Shown here: piece after piece, positions 1 through 6,434 of the stretch
Layout: each line of letters starts with the position of its first letter
Numbering within the stretch: position 1 is the stretch's first letter
Source: Alphaproteobacteria bacterium
GTDB taxonomy: Bacteria > Pseudomonadota > Alphaproteobacteria > CACIAM-22H2
Direction: 5' to 3'
Length of the DNA: 6,572 nt
Assembly: GCA_016869415.1 (NCBI GenBank)
Contig: VGEI01000209.1
Span: 1 to 6,572, forward strand
Position numbers and translations under genes: made by a program
Notes under the pieces: generated by a model
Seen by the model: only the letters and a program-made list of their open reading frames with translations
The model's database searches: none
What the model was told of the DNA's origin: nothing

Positions 1-699
1 GAGTGCAGAACGGCCGACAATCCCCTGCAATCCCTGGGGAAGGAAGGTCTGCAGGGTCGCCCAATCGGGCAACCGTCCGAGCATGGCGCTCATCCGCTCC
101 AGCGCCGCCTCCATCGAGAAGAGCTCCGTCGGAGCGATCTCGAGGACGCTGCGACGATCTACCCGGTTGCGGTAGTCGCCGTAGGACTTGAGCAACTCGT
201 ATAGATTCACGTCCCATTGCGGCTTGCTCACGGTCCGCAAACCGTCGGGATTGCCGCGCGGGAAGACATCGCGCCCGAGCAGCGCCCGGGCCATCAGCCG
301 CGTGCCCGCCTCCTGCATCGCCTGCAGACGCCGCAGCTGGAACGACAACGCCGCGGCCATCTCGGCCGGCGTGGGCTCCAGGGCCGCCACTTCCGGCGGC
401 GCCGGCAGTAGAAGGCGCGATTTGAGGAAGGCAAGCCACGCCGCCATGACGAGATAGTCGGCGGCAATCTCCAGGCTGAAACGCTCGGCGCGCGCCTTCA
501 CCTGCTCGATGAAGGCGAGGTATTGATCGGCGAGCTTGAGGATCGAAATCTGCTTGAGATCGACCTTCTGGTCGCGCGCCAGCGTCAGCAGGACGTCAAT
601 CGGCCCTTCGTAGCCGTCCAGGTCGAGGCGCAACGCGTCCTCGGGGGCGCCGAGCGGCGCGCCACTATCGGCTTCGAAAGCGGCGGCTTCGGCGGTCAT
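1..699 (-). CDS. scpA: Segregation and condensation protein A, partial (C-terminus beyond left edge)
   Basis: ScpA is the kleisin subunit of the SMC-ScpA-ScpB condensin; it bridges the SMC heads and helps compact and segregate the chromosome in the cytoplasm. My translation of the minus strand from the ATG at 699 gives 233 open codons running off the left edge. Family signatures are the N-terminal kleisin segment YEGPIDVLLTLARDQKVDL (residues 30-48) followed by the ISILKLADQYLAF helix (51-63), then AADYLVMAAWLAFLKSRLLLP-type residues at 79-99, which form the SMC-neck-binding helical region. A charged, Ala/Pro-rich middle and the beginning of the C-terminal part follow (YELLKSYGDYR, 167-177). 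Most of the C-terminal winged helix, and presumably scpB after it, lie outside the window. The start codon overlaps the stop of the protease gene as ATGA, pointing to translational coupling; a GGGG run about 11 nt upstream is the only, weak, ribosome-binding signal. Identity is firm; the true length is unknown. Confidence 0.93.
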   Translation of the reverse strand, partial: MTAEAAAFEADSGAPLGAPEDALRLDLDGYEGPIDVLLTLARDQKVDLKQISILKLADQYLAFIEQVKARAERFSLEIAADYLVMAAWLAFLKSRLLLPAPPEVAALEPTPAEMAAALSFQLRRLQAMQEAGTRLMARALLGRDVFPRGNPDGLRTVSKPQWDVNLYELLKSYGDYRNRVDRRSVLEIAPTELFSMEAALERMSAMLGRLPDWATLQTFLPQGLQGIVGRSAL

Positions 700-1382
700 G
701 AGCCGTGCCCCGTGAGGGCGGCAATCAGGTCGATGACCGCCATGGTGGGGCGACCGATCAGCCAGCCGAACAAGTTGAGATCGAACCCGAGCAGATCGCC
801 TACCATCGGCAGCAGAAACAGCAGGCCGAGAACCAGGAAAATCCCTGTCCGCTCGAGCCGCGCCAAGGGGAAGGCCAGACGGTCGGGAAGCAGGCCAACC
901 GCTACCCGGCCGCCGTCGAGAGGCGGTATCGGGAGCATATTAAAAACGGCCAGTAGCACGTTGATATAGACCGTATTTCTTAAGTTAGCGGCCGCCCATT
1001 CCTCGACTCCGGATGGCAGCAAGCCGATGCCGTGATACAGCAAGGCGGCAAGCACAGCCAGCGCCATATTCATGCCCGGACCAGCCAGCGCCACCCAGAC
1101 CATGTCGCGGCGCGGACGGTTCAAGCGGCCGAAATTCACCGGAACCGGCTTGGCGTAGCCGAAGAGAAACGGTGCCTTGGCAAGGAGCAGGAGCGCTGGC
1201 ATCAGCACAGTGCCGAACGGGTCGATGTGGCGGATGGGGTTGAGCGACATGCGCCCCAGGCGCCGAGCCGTGTCGTCGCCGAAGACATAGGCGGCAAAGC
1301 CGTGCGCCGCCTCGTGCAAGGTGATGGCCAGAAGCAGCGGAAGCGCCCAGACCGAGATCGCTTCGATGATCTGGCCGATCAC
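696..1382 (-). CDS. Site-2 protease family (M50) intramembrane zinc metalloprotease
   Basis: A 228-residue polytopic membrane protein of the site-2 protease family, predicted to cut substrates within the inner membrane. Seen in the sequence: the zinc-binding HEAAH (residues 23-27) inside the first hydrophobic segment (about 9-33), AGPGMN (100-105) in a middle segment (about 94-116), and NMLPIPPLDGGR (148-159), whose Asp156 is the expected third zinc ligand. Further hydrophobic stretches lie at about 57-76, 136-150, 180-200 and 204-223. No PDZ or CBS domain is present, so this is the minimal catalytic core resembling the short S2P group found in many bacteria, not the RseP type. All three catalytic elements are intact, so it should be active; the substrate is unknown. 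The start is GTG, chosen because it overlaps the nagZ stop as GTGA and has a GAGGG ribosome-binding site just upstream (1386-1390). The stop overlaps scpA as ATGA. Family assignment is secure, biological role is not. Confidence 0.92.
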   Translation of the reverse strand: MIGQIIEAISVWALPLLLAITLHEAAHGFAAYVFGDDTARRLGRMSLNPIRHIDPFGTVLMPALLLLAKAPFLFGYAKPVPVNFGRLNRPRRDMVWVALAGPGMNMALAVLAALLYHGIGLLPSGVEEWAAANLRNTVYINVLLAVFNMLPIPPLDGGRVAVGLLPDRLAFPLARLERTGIFLVLGLLFLLPMVGDLLGFDLNLFGWLIGRPTMAVIDLIAALTGHGS

Positions 1383-2395
1383 GGGCCCTCGCCCAGCAGT
1401 TCCCGCAGACGTGCGGTCGCTGCCTTGCGGTCGAAGGGCGCCGGTTTCAGAGCCATAGACCGGGCCTGAAACAAGCGGCCGGCCAGCTCATCGTTGATCG
1501 GCGTCAGCGCCTCAGCCACCTCTCTGATCTCGTCGTAGATGCCGGTGCAATGCAGAGCCAAATCGCAGCCTGCGCCGATCGCCGCGCGGGCGCGCGAGGC
1601 CAGATCGCCGTCGAGCGCATTCATCGAGAGATCGTCGGAGACCAACACGCCCTTGAAGCCGATATGACTGCGGATGATCTCCGAAATCACCCGCGGCGAG
1701 GTAGTCGCCGGGTGCTCAGCGTCGATGGCGGTGTAGACGACATGCGCGGTCATTGCCCAAGGCATGTCGGCCAGCGCCCGGAAGGGTGCGAAATCACTGC
1801 CATCGAGGGCCTCTCGACGATCTTCGACGACAGGCAGATCCTCATGGCTGTCGGCCAGGGCCCGTCCATGGCCGGGAATGTGCTTGATCACCGGCAGCAC
1901 GCCGCCTTCGAGCAGACCTTCGGCCGCCGCGCGGGCGATCTTGCCGACGAGGAACGCGTCACTCGAATAGGCGCGGTCGCCGATGATCTCGTGGGCCTCC
2001 GGGATCGGTACGTCGGCCACAGGTGCGCAATCGACGTCGATTCCCAACGAACTCAGGTCGTCGGCCAGCAGCCGGCTGTTGAGCCGGGCCGCCTCACAGG
2101 CATGTTCGAGGCCGCGCTGGGCGGCAATAGCGCCGATTCTTCCCGCTGGCGGTGCTGCGCGCCAGTGCGGCGGCTTGAGCCGAGCCACGCGCCCACCTTC
2201 CTGGTCGATGAGTACTGGCGCGTCGGCGCGGCCGACAGCCACGCGCAGATCGCTAACCAGCGTTCGTACTTGCTCTGGGTCGACGATATTCCGGCCGAAC
2301 AGGATGAAGCCGAGCGGATCGGTGGCGCGGAACAGCTCGCGCTCCTCCGGTGCGAGCGTCGGACCAAGAAAGCCAAAGATGGCGGGAAGCGGCAC
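1379..2395 (-). CDS. nagZ: Beta-N-acetylhexosaminidase (glycoside hydrolase family 3)
   Basis: NagZ is the cytoplasmic peptidoglycan-recycling enzyme that removes N-acetylglucosamine from GlcNAc-anhydro-MurNAc (peptides). In many Gram-negatives the products also act as signals for AmpC beta-lactamase induction. The 338 residues match the family's usual single-domain length (about 330-345). Motifs in order: PLGFILFGRNI (27-37), DQEGGRVARL (64-73), the family signature KHIPGHGRALADSH (171-184), which carries the Asp182/His184 acid-base dyad, and SDDLSM (253-258), which holds the Asp nucleophile (Asp254). There is no signal peptide, as expected for a cytosolic enzyme. The start is GTG: the protein begins directly with the conserved PAIFGFLGP strand, and no other in-frame start lies between this GTG and the upstream gene. 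The ribosome-binding site is poor. A 20-nt gap separates it from the SPOR gene, the only non-overlapping junction in the operon, and its stop overlaps the protease start as GTGA. All catalytic residues are present. Confidence 0.97.
   Translation of the reverse strand: MPLPAIFGFLGPTLAPEERELFRATDPLGFILFGRNIVDPEQVRTLVSDLRVAVGRADAPVLIDQEGGRVARLKPPHWRAAPPAGRIGAIAAQRGLEHACEAARLNSRLLADDLSSLGIDVDCAPVADVPIPEAHEIIGDRAYSSDAFLVGKIARAAAEGLLEGGVLPVIKHIPGHGRALADSHEDLPVVEDRREALDGSDFAPFRALADMPWAMTAHVVYTAIDAEHPATTSPRVISEIIRSHIGFKGVLVSDDLSMNALDGDLASRARAAIGAGCDLALHCTGIYDEIREVAEALTPINDELAGRLFQARSMALKPAPFDRKAATARLRELLGEGP
1386..1390 (-). promoter_or_regulatory. Ribosome-binding site of the site-2 protease gene
   Basis: Read on the minus strand, GAGGG stands 3 nt before the GTG codon at 1382-1380, inside the last codons of nagZ. 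It is the best Shine-Dalgarno match near this start and, with the GTGA overlap, decides for GTG over downstream alternatives. The spacing is short, so initiation may depend partly on ribosomes terminating on nagZ. Confidence 0.5.
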
Positions 2396-2415
2396 GGGAA
2401 CAGCAGATTTCCGGC

Positions 2416-3336
2416 TTAAGGACGCGCGACGAAGCAGTTGACCTGGCGCTGCTTGAGCGCCGCGCAGCGCGCCTGGGCATCGGGCGCGGCTTCGGCCGGC
2501 CCGACATAGATCCGCCAGAACACCCCACGATCGCCGAGATCGGTGCGCACGAACTCAGGCGCCAGTCCGGACAGAGCGTCGCTGTGGGCGCGCTGCAGGC
2601 GCTGCCACTCGCGCTGGGCATCGCTCTCCGATTGGACTGAGGCCAGCACGACGCGCGAGGCGCCGGGACGCGACGGCGTCGCAGCCGGCACTGCGCCCGC
2701 GAAGGACGCGGGTGGCGGCGTGGTTACCGGCGGGCGCTGTGTCGGCAGCGGCGCCGCAGCCGTGGCCGGCGGTGGGATCACCGCCTGCGAAACAACGGCA
2801 CTGGGTGGCGGCGGCGAGACATCGGGTGGCGGCGGCACATTGGGCTGCAGGGGCGGCGGCGTCCCGGCCGGCCTTGGTGGTGCGGCAGTCATGGTGTTGG
2901 CAGGTGCGGAGGCCATCGCGCCGCCAGCGGGCATAGCTCCCTGCGGCCGAGCCATAGGCGCCTCGGGCGGCGGCAGCAGGCGCTCCGCGGCTGCCGGCGG
3001 CACGCCACGATTGCCGAGGCGATCGTAGATCTCCTTATCCTGATGCGGAACCTCCATGCCGCCAGGATTCTCCGGCCGCACGCGGACGGGGCGCTGATCC
3101 GCCTTGATCAGCGGCGTTACGGCTTCTGCCGTGCTGCCTCCGGCGCTACCGGCCAGGTAGTAATAGCCGACGATGCCGCCGAAGCCGCCAAGCGCGACGA
3201 CCACGATCATGATGGGCAGCAAGCGCACGAGCAACGGACGACGGCGTGGCGCGACCTCGGGCATGCGTTCGCCCGGACCGACGATCGGCCCGCCCGCGTT
3301 CGGATCTCCCAGGGGTCTGGTTTCTTCGGGCGGCAT
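2416..3336 (-). CDS. SPOR domain-containing single-pass inner-membrane protein
   Basis: A 306-residue protein with the layout of a division-associated peptidoglycan-binding protein. Residues 1-33 are a short cytoplasmic tail ending in RRR (31-33). A single membrane segment follows at about 37-61 (PIMIVVVALGGFGGIVGYYY lies at 41-60), giving an N-in, C-out orientation. Residues 75-107 (PLIKADQRPVRVRP..., then GGMEVPHQDKEIYDRL) look unusually non-repetitive for a linker. Residues 122-224 are a long Pro/Ala-rich linker with several PPP and PPPP runs. The C-terminal SPOR domain spans about 226-304 (ASRVVLASVQSE..., VFWRIYVGP at 272-280, CFVARP at the end) and is expected to bind denuded septal glycan strands. 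It contains two cysteines (291 and 301). The start ATG overlaps the argS stop as TGATG and has a strong GAGGAG ribosome-binding site. The adjacent nagZ fits a peptidoglycan theme. It is not recognisable as FtsN, DedD, DamX or RlpA specifically, so I give no symbol. Confidence 0.88.
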   Translation of the reverse strand: MPPEETRPLGDPNAGGPIVGPGERMPEVAPRRRPLLVRLLPIMIVVVALGGFGGIVGYYYLAGSAGGSTAEAVTPLIKADQRPVRVRPENPGGMEVPHQDKEIYDRLGNRGVPPAAAERLLPPPEAPMARPQGAMPAGGAMASAPANTMTAAPPRPAGTPPPLQPNVPPPPDVSPPPPSAVVSQAVIPPPATAAAPLPTQRPPVTTPPPASFAGAVPAATPSRPGASRVVLASVQSESDAQREWQRLQRAHSDALSGLAPEFVRTDLGDRGVFWRIYVGPAEAAPDAQARCAALKQRQVNCFVARP

Positions 3337-5117
3337 CAGCGCATCTCCTCAACCGGCTCGACACCGATCAGACGCAGCCCCGACGCGATCACCATGCCGA
3401 CCGCGCGCACCAGCGACAAGCGAGCCAGCGTCAGCTCACGGTTATCGGCGACGACAAAACGCAAGGCGGGTTCCTCTTTTCCCCGGGTCCACAACGCGTG
3501 AAAGGCCGACGCCAGTTCGTAGAGATAAAAGGCGACGCGATGCGGCTCCCCCGACTCTGCCGCTCCTTCGAGCAACCGCGGCCAGCCGGCCAGCGTCTTG
3601 ATCAGCCCGATCTCGTCCTCGTGCGCCAGTGCCGCGAAGTTCACCCGGCCCAGCCGTACATCGTCTATCTCAAGATCCGGCAACGCCTCCTTCGCCTGAC
3701 GGAAGGCCGAACGCGTACGAGCATGAGCGTACTGTACGTAGAAGAGCTGATTGTCCTTCGACTGCTCGGTCGCTTTGGCGAAGTCGAAGTCGAGATGCTG
3801 GTCGTGCTTGCGGGTCAGCATGATGAAACGGACGATACCCGCCCCCGCCCCTGCCCACGAGCCCTCGCCCAGCCGGTCGATGACGTCGCGCAGGGTCACG
3901 AAAGTGCCGGCCCGTTTCGACATCTTCACCGGCTCTCCGCGCTCCAGCAAATTAACCAGCTGGCAGAGCTTGACCTCCAGCGTCGCCTTGCCGCCGCTCA
4001 CTGCTTTCACCGCCGCCTGCATGCGCTTGACGTAGCCGCCGTGGTCAGCTCCCCAGACGTCGATCTGCCGGTTGAAGCCGCGCTCCACCTTGTCGAGGTG
4101 ATAGGCGATGTCGGCGGCGAAATAGGTCCAAGAGCCATCGGATTTCTGTAGTGGCCTGTCGACGTCGTCGCCGAACTGTGTCGAGCGAAAAAGCATCTGC
4201 GGCCGCGGCTCCCAGTCGTCCGGCTTCATGCCCTTGGGCGGCTCCAGGACGCCTGTGTAGACGAGGTCGCGCGCCTTCAGGGAGTCGACGACCTGCTGCA
4301 CGCGCTGCTTCTCAACCACATCGTGCCGCTCGGAGGTGAACCTGGCGTGACGCACGCCCAGTGCCTGCAGGTCGTCGCGGATCAGATCCATCATGGCGTT
4401 GATGGCGAACTCGCGCACCGGCGCCAGCCATTCGCTTTCGGGCTTGCCTTGCCATCTGGCGCCATCACGCTGCTTCAGGGCCTGCCCGACTGGAACCAGG
4501 TATTCGCCGGGATACAGGCCCTCAGGAACCTCGCGCTTCGCTCCATCGAGCGCCTCCAGGTAACGCAGATAGGCCGAGCGAGCCAGCACATCGACCTGCG
4601 CGCCGGCGTCGTTGATGTAATACTCGCGCGTCACCGCATAGCCGATCCGCGCAAGCAACGCTGCCAGGATGTCGCCAACCACGGCGCCACGGCCGTGGCC
4701 AACATGCATCGGCCCGGTGGGGTTGGCAGAGACGTATTCCACGTTCACCGGAAGGCCCCGCCCCAGCGTCGACGCGCCGTAACGTTCGCCCTCCCGCAGG
4801 ATCTCCGCCAGACGCTCGTGCCAGAAGGCCGGCCGCAGACGCAGATTGACGAAGCCCGGCCCGGCAATCTCCACCTTGAGAACATCGTCCCGGCTGCCGA
4901 GGGCCTCGGCCAGCACGGTAGCGAAATCGCGCGGCTTCATGCCGGCTGGTTTCGCCATGACCAGCGCAGCGTTGGTTGAGACGTCGCCGTGCGCCGCCTC
5001 GCGCGGCGGCTCGGCCGTCACGCGCTCGCTGTCGAGGCCGGAAGGAAGCTTGCCGGAAGCGGCCAGTGCCGCCAGCGAAGAGGTGATCTCCTCGCGGAAG
5101 TAACTGTAGAGATTCAT
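3336..5117 (-). CDS. argS: Arginine--tRNA ligase (class I aminoacyl-tRNA synthetase)
   Basis: This enzyme charges tRNA-Arg with arginine using ATP in the cytoplasm and is essential for translation. The 593 residues are close to the normal bacterial length. In order: an N-terminal Add1 domain involved in tRNA recognition (about 1-95, with AAHGDVSTNAAL at 41-52 and the closing GPGFVNLRL at 86-94), the Rossmann catalytic core opening with VEYVSANPTGPMHVGHGRG (126-144, HIGH-type HVGH at 138-141), the YYINDAGAQ element (167-175), WGADHGGYVKR (355-365), and the class I lysine loop KMSKRAGTFV (398-407; KMSKR in place of KMSKS). The C-terminal all-helical DALR anticodon-binding domain follows from about 460 (VQYAHARTRS at 461-470) to the end. 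Nothing is missing or broken. The ATG overlaps the dgt stop as ATGA and the stop overlaps the SPOR start, so argS probably has no promoter of its own immediately upstream and is translated by coupling. Its own ribosome-binding site is weak (GGGA very close to the start). Confidence 0.99.
   Translation of the reverse strand: MNLYSYFREEITSSLAALAASGKLPSGLDSERVTAEPPREAAHGDVSTNAALVMAKPAGMKPRDFATVLAEALGSRDDVLKVEIAGPGFVNLRLRPAFWHERLAEILREGERYGASTLGRGLPVNVEYVSANPTGPMHVGHGRGAVVGDILAALLARIGYAVTREYYINDAGAQVDVLARSAYLRYLEALDGAKREVPEGLYPGEYLVPVGQALKQRDGARWQGKPESEWLAPVREFAINAMMDLIRDDLQALGVRHARFTSERHDVVEKQRVQQVVDSLKARDLVYTGVLEPPKGMKPDDWEPRPQMLFRSTQFGDDVDRPLQKSDGSWTYFAADIAYHLDKVERGFNRQIDVWGADHGGYVKRMQAAVKAVSGGKATLEVKLCQLVNLLERGEPVKMSKRAGTFVTLRDVIDRLGEGSWAGAGAGIVRFIMLTRKHDQHLDFDFAKATEQSKDNQLFYVQYAHARTRSAFRQAKEALPDLEIDDVRLGRVNFAALAHEDEIGLIKTLAGWPRLLEGAAESGEPHRVAFYLYELASAFHALWTRGKEEPALRFVVADNRELTLARLSLVRAVGMVIASGLRLIGVEPVEEMR
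3345..3350 (-). promoter_or_regulatory. Strong ribosome-binding site of the SPOR protein gene
   Basis: Read on the minus strand, GAGGAG lies 8 nt before the ATG at 3336-3334 and is embedded in the last codons of argS (Glu-Glu-Met-Arg-stop). It is the best Shine-Dalgarno sequence among the operon's junctions, so the SPOR protein is probably translated efficiently in its own right as well as by re-initiation at TGATG. It fixes the start at this ATG. Confidence 0.7.
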
Positions 5118-6340
5118 AGTCCCGGATCAGTTCCGAAAATGCGCCGATGTTCGTCAAGAGCAAAGCGATCCGTCATGCCGGCAATGTAGTCGGCGACAAG
5201 ACGCGCGGTACGCGCCGGGTCGCTGCCCAGGCGCGTCTGCCACTCGGCCGGTAACCGTGTCGAAGGGGCGTCTAGATACCAGTTGAAGAGCGCCCCTACA
5301 ACTACACGCGCGCGGTCGGTTGAGCGGCGCACGAGCTCGTGGCGGTACATATGCTCGGCGAGGAACTGGCGCAAGACGCGCTCCTGGGCCCGCATCGGCT
5401 CCGAGAATGAGACCAGCGGCTGGTCCAGGGCGCGCACCGCCGCCGCCGAGCGCGGCAGGTACGTTTCGAGGCGCCGGCGCGTCTCGGCGATGACATCCTC
5501 GACCATCAGGCCGATCAGCCGGCGTATCGTCTCGCCGATCAGCCGCGGTCGTGGTACGCCGGGATACGTGGTCTCGACTTCAGCCAGGACCGGGCCGACA
5601 AGCGAAACCTGGCGCAGATCGTCGATGCCGAACAGCCCGGCCCGCAGCCCGTCGTCGATATCGTGATTGTTATAGGCGATGTCATCCGACAGCGCGGCGA
5701 TCTGGGCTTCTGCACCGGCGAAGGTATGAAGCTCAAGGTCGTGTTGCGCCGCATACTCGGTTATGGCGGCCGGCAGCTTCCTCGCCTTCGCCGGGTCGAC
5801 CAGCCGCCCGACCAGCGGGCCGTTGTGCTTGACGACACCTTCCAACGTTTCCCAGGTCAGGTTGAGGCCGTCAAACTCGGCGTAGCGTTGCTCGAGCTTG
5901 GTCAGGATACGCAGCGTCTGGGCATTGTGGTCGAAACCGCCCCACTCCCGCATCGCCTCGTCGAGCGCCTCCTCGCCGGCATGGCCGAAGGGCGTATGGC
6001 CGAGATCGTGCGCCAGCGCCAAAGCCTCGGCGAGATCCTCGTCGACCCCGAGGCAGCGAGCGATCGAGCGCGTGACCTGCGCCACTTCGAGCGAATGCGT
6101 CAGGCGCGTGCGGTAGTGATCGCCTTCAGGCGCGACGAAGACCTGAGTCTTGTCTTTCAGCCGGCGAAAGGCGGTCGAGTGGATGACCCTGTCACGGTCG
6201 CGCTGATAGGCGCTACGCAGCCGGCTGTCCGGCTCACGATGCAGACGGCCACGGCTGGCCTCCGGCCGGCAGGCAAATGGCGCCGGGCGCGAGAGCCCCA
6301 GCGACCAGCTGTGGACCGCTCGCTTGAGAATCGAGACCAT
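5114..6340 (-). CDS. dgt: dGTPase-like dNTP triphosphohydrolase (HD domain)
   Basis: An HD-superfamily phosphohydrolase that converts dNTPs (dGTP in the classical enzyme) to deoxynucleosides and triphosphate in the cytoplasm, thereby limiting the dNTP pool. The 408 residues and the conserved opening SRGRLHREPDSRLRSAYQRD (29-48) fit the shorter 'type 2' dGTPase-like family better than the roughly 500-residue E. coli Dgt. Visible motifs: FRRLKDKTQVF (58-68), RTRLTHSLEVAQ (77-88, metal ligand His82), ALAHDLGHTPFGHAGEEAL (107-125; His111-Asp112 metal pair and His120 at the position of the E. coli catalytic histidine), and LSDDIAYNNHDIDDG (217-231), supplying the last metal ligand Asp219 or Asp220. 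All catalytic residues are present. The ATG is the first possible start, because an in-frame TAA lies only seven codons upstream (6361-6359). There is no Shine-Dalgarno sequence before it. It is the first gene of the operon and its stop overlaps argS as ATGA. The exact dNTP preference cannot be read from the sequence. Confidence 0.96.
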   Translation of the reverse strand: MVSILKRAVHSWSLGLSRPAPFACRPEASRGRLHREPDSRLRSAYQRDRDRVIHSTAFRRLKDKTQVFVAPEGDHYRTRLTHSLEVAQVTRSIARCLGVDEDLAEALALAHDLGHTPFGHAGEEALDEAMREWGGFDHNAQTLRILTKLEQRYAEFDGLNLTWETLEGVVKHNGPLVGRLVDPAKARKLPAAITEYAAQHDLELHTFAGAEAQIAALSDDIAYNNHDIDDGLRAGLFGIDDLRQVSLVGPVLAEVETTYPGVPRPRLIGETIRRLIGLMVEDVIAETRRRLETYLPRSAAAVRALDQPLVSFSEPMRAQERVLRQFLAEHMYRHELVRRSTDRARVVVGALFNWYLDAPSTRLPAEWQTRLGSDPARTARLVADYIAGMTDRFALDEHRRIFGTDPGL

Positions 6341-6434
6341 GCCGAAAGTCTTAGCATTTTACGGCTATTTTCGCATTTCGCGCTGCCGTGCGCGGCACTT
6401 TAGCACCGCACGACTAAGCTTCGAGTCGACTGCT
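6341..6434. other. Intergenic region upstream of dgt
   Basis: This 94-nt stretch is the only real gap between genes. The part next to dgt (about 6349-6378) is clearly more A/T-rich than its surroundings and holds the candidate -10 element. The middle contains a small perfect inverted repeat, tgccg-tgcg-cggca (6384-6397), with no U-run after it on the minus strand. I see no small ORF with a plausible start signal, no tRNA and no recognisable operator. Confidence 0.6.
6356..6361 (-). promoter_or_regulatory. Candidate -10 element for the dgt operon promoter
   Basis: Read on the minus strand this is TAAAAT, five of six matches to TATAAT, within the only A/T-rich patch before dgt. No convincing TTGACA-like -35 hexamer is found 16-18 nt upstream. 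If used, transcription would begin near 6349, leaving a leader of only about 8 nt, which would agree with the lack of a Shine-Dalgarno sequence at dgt. This is an inference from a single hexamer and may be chance. Confidence 0.3.

Noticed and set aside
1550..2419. A 289-codon open frame on the plus strand opposite nagZ.
   Set aside because: It is fully antisense to a gene with intact NagZ motifs; its product is Arg/Gly/Ala/Gln-rich without any motif, as expected for mirrored codons in GC-rich DNA.
2696..2880. GC-rich near-repeats (ggtggcggcgg units) that might be a DNA-level repeat array.
   Set aside because: They encode the proline runs of the SPOR protein linker and are irregular in spacing; codon-level low complexity explains them.
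3246..4151. A 301-codon open frame on the plus strand opposite the 5' end of the SPOR gene and the 3' part of argS.
   Set aside because: It spans the junction of two well-supported minus-strand genes and shows no family motif; it is a GC-rich shadow frame.
4323..4979. A 218-codon open frame on the plus strand opposite argS.
   Set aside because: It is antisense to the highly conserved argS catalytic core, where the reading frame on the other strand is fixed by known motifs.
4522..5163. A 213-codon minus-strand open frame overlapping the start of argS in another frame.
   Set aside because: It is an out-of-frame reading of argS and the end of dgt, with Arg/Ala/Gly-heavy composition; the argS frame explains the region.
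6384..6397. Inverted repeat tgccg-tgcg-cggca between the unknown gene and dgt as a transcription terminator.
   Set aside because: The stem is only 5 bp and is not followed by a T-run on the minus strand, so it does not meet the form of an intrinsic terminator.
5663..6403. A 246-codon open frame on the plus strand opposite dgt, extending into the intergenic region.
   Set aside because: It is antisense to the dgt HD-domain motifs, begins inside dgt, and has no recognisable domain.
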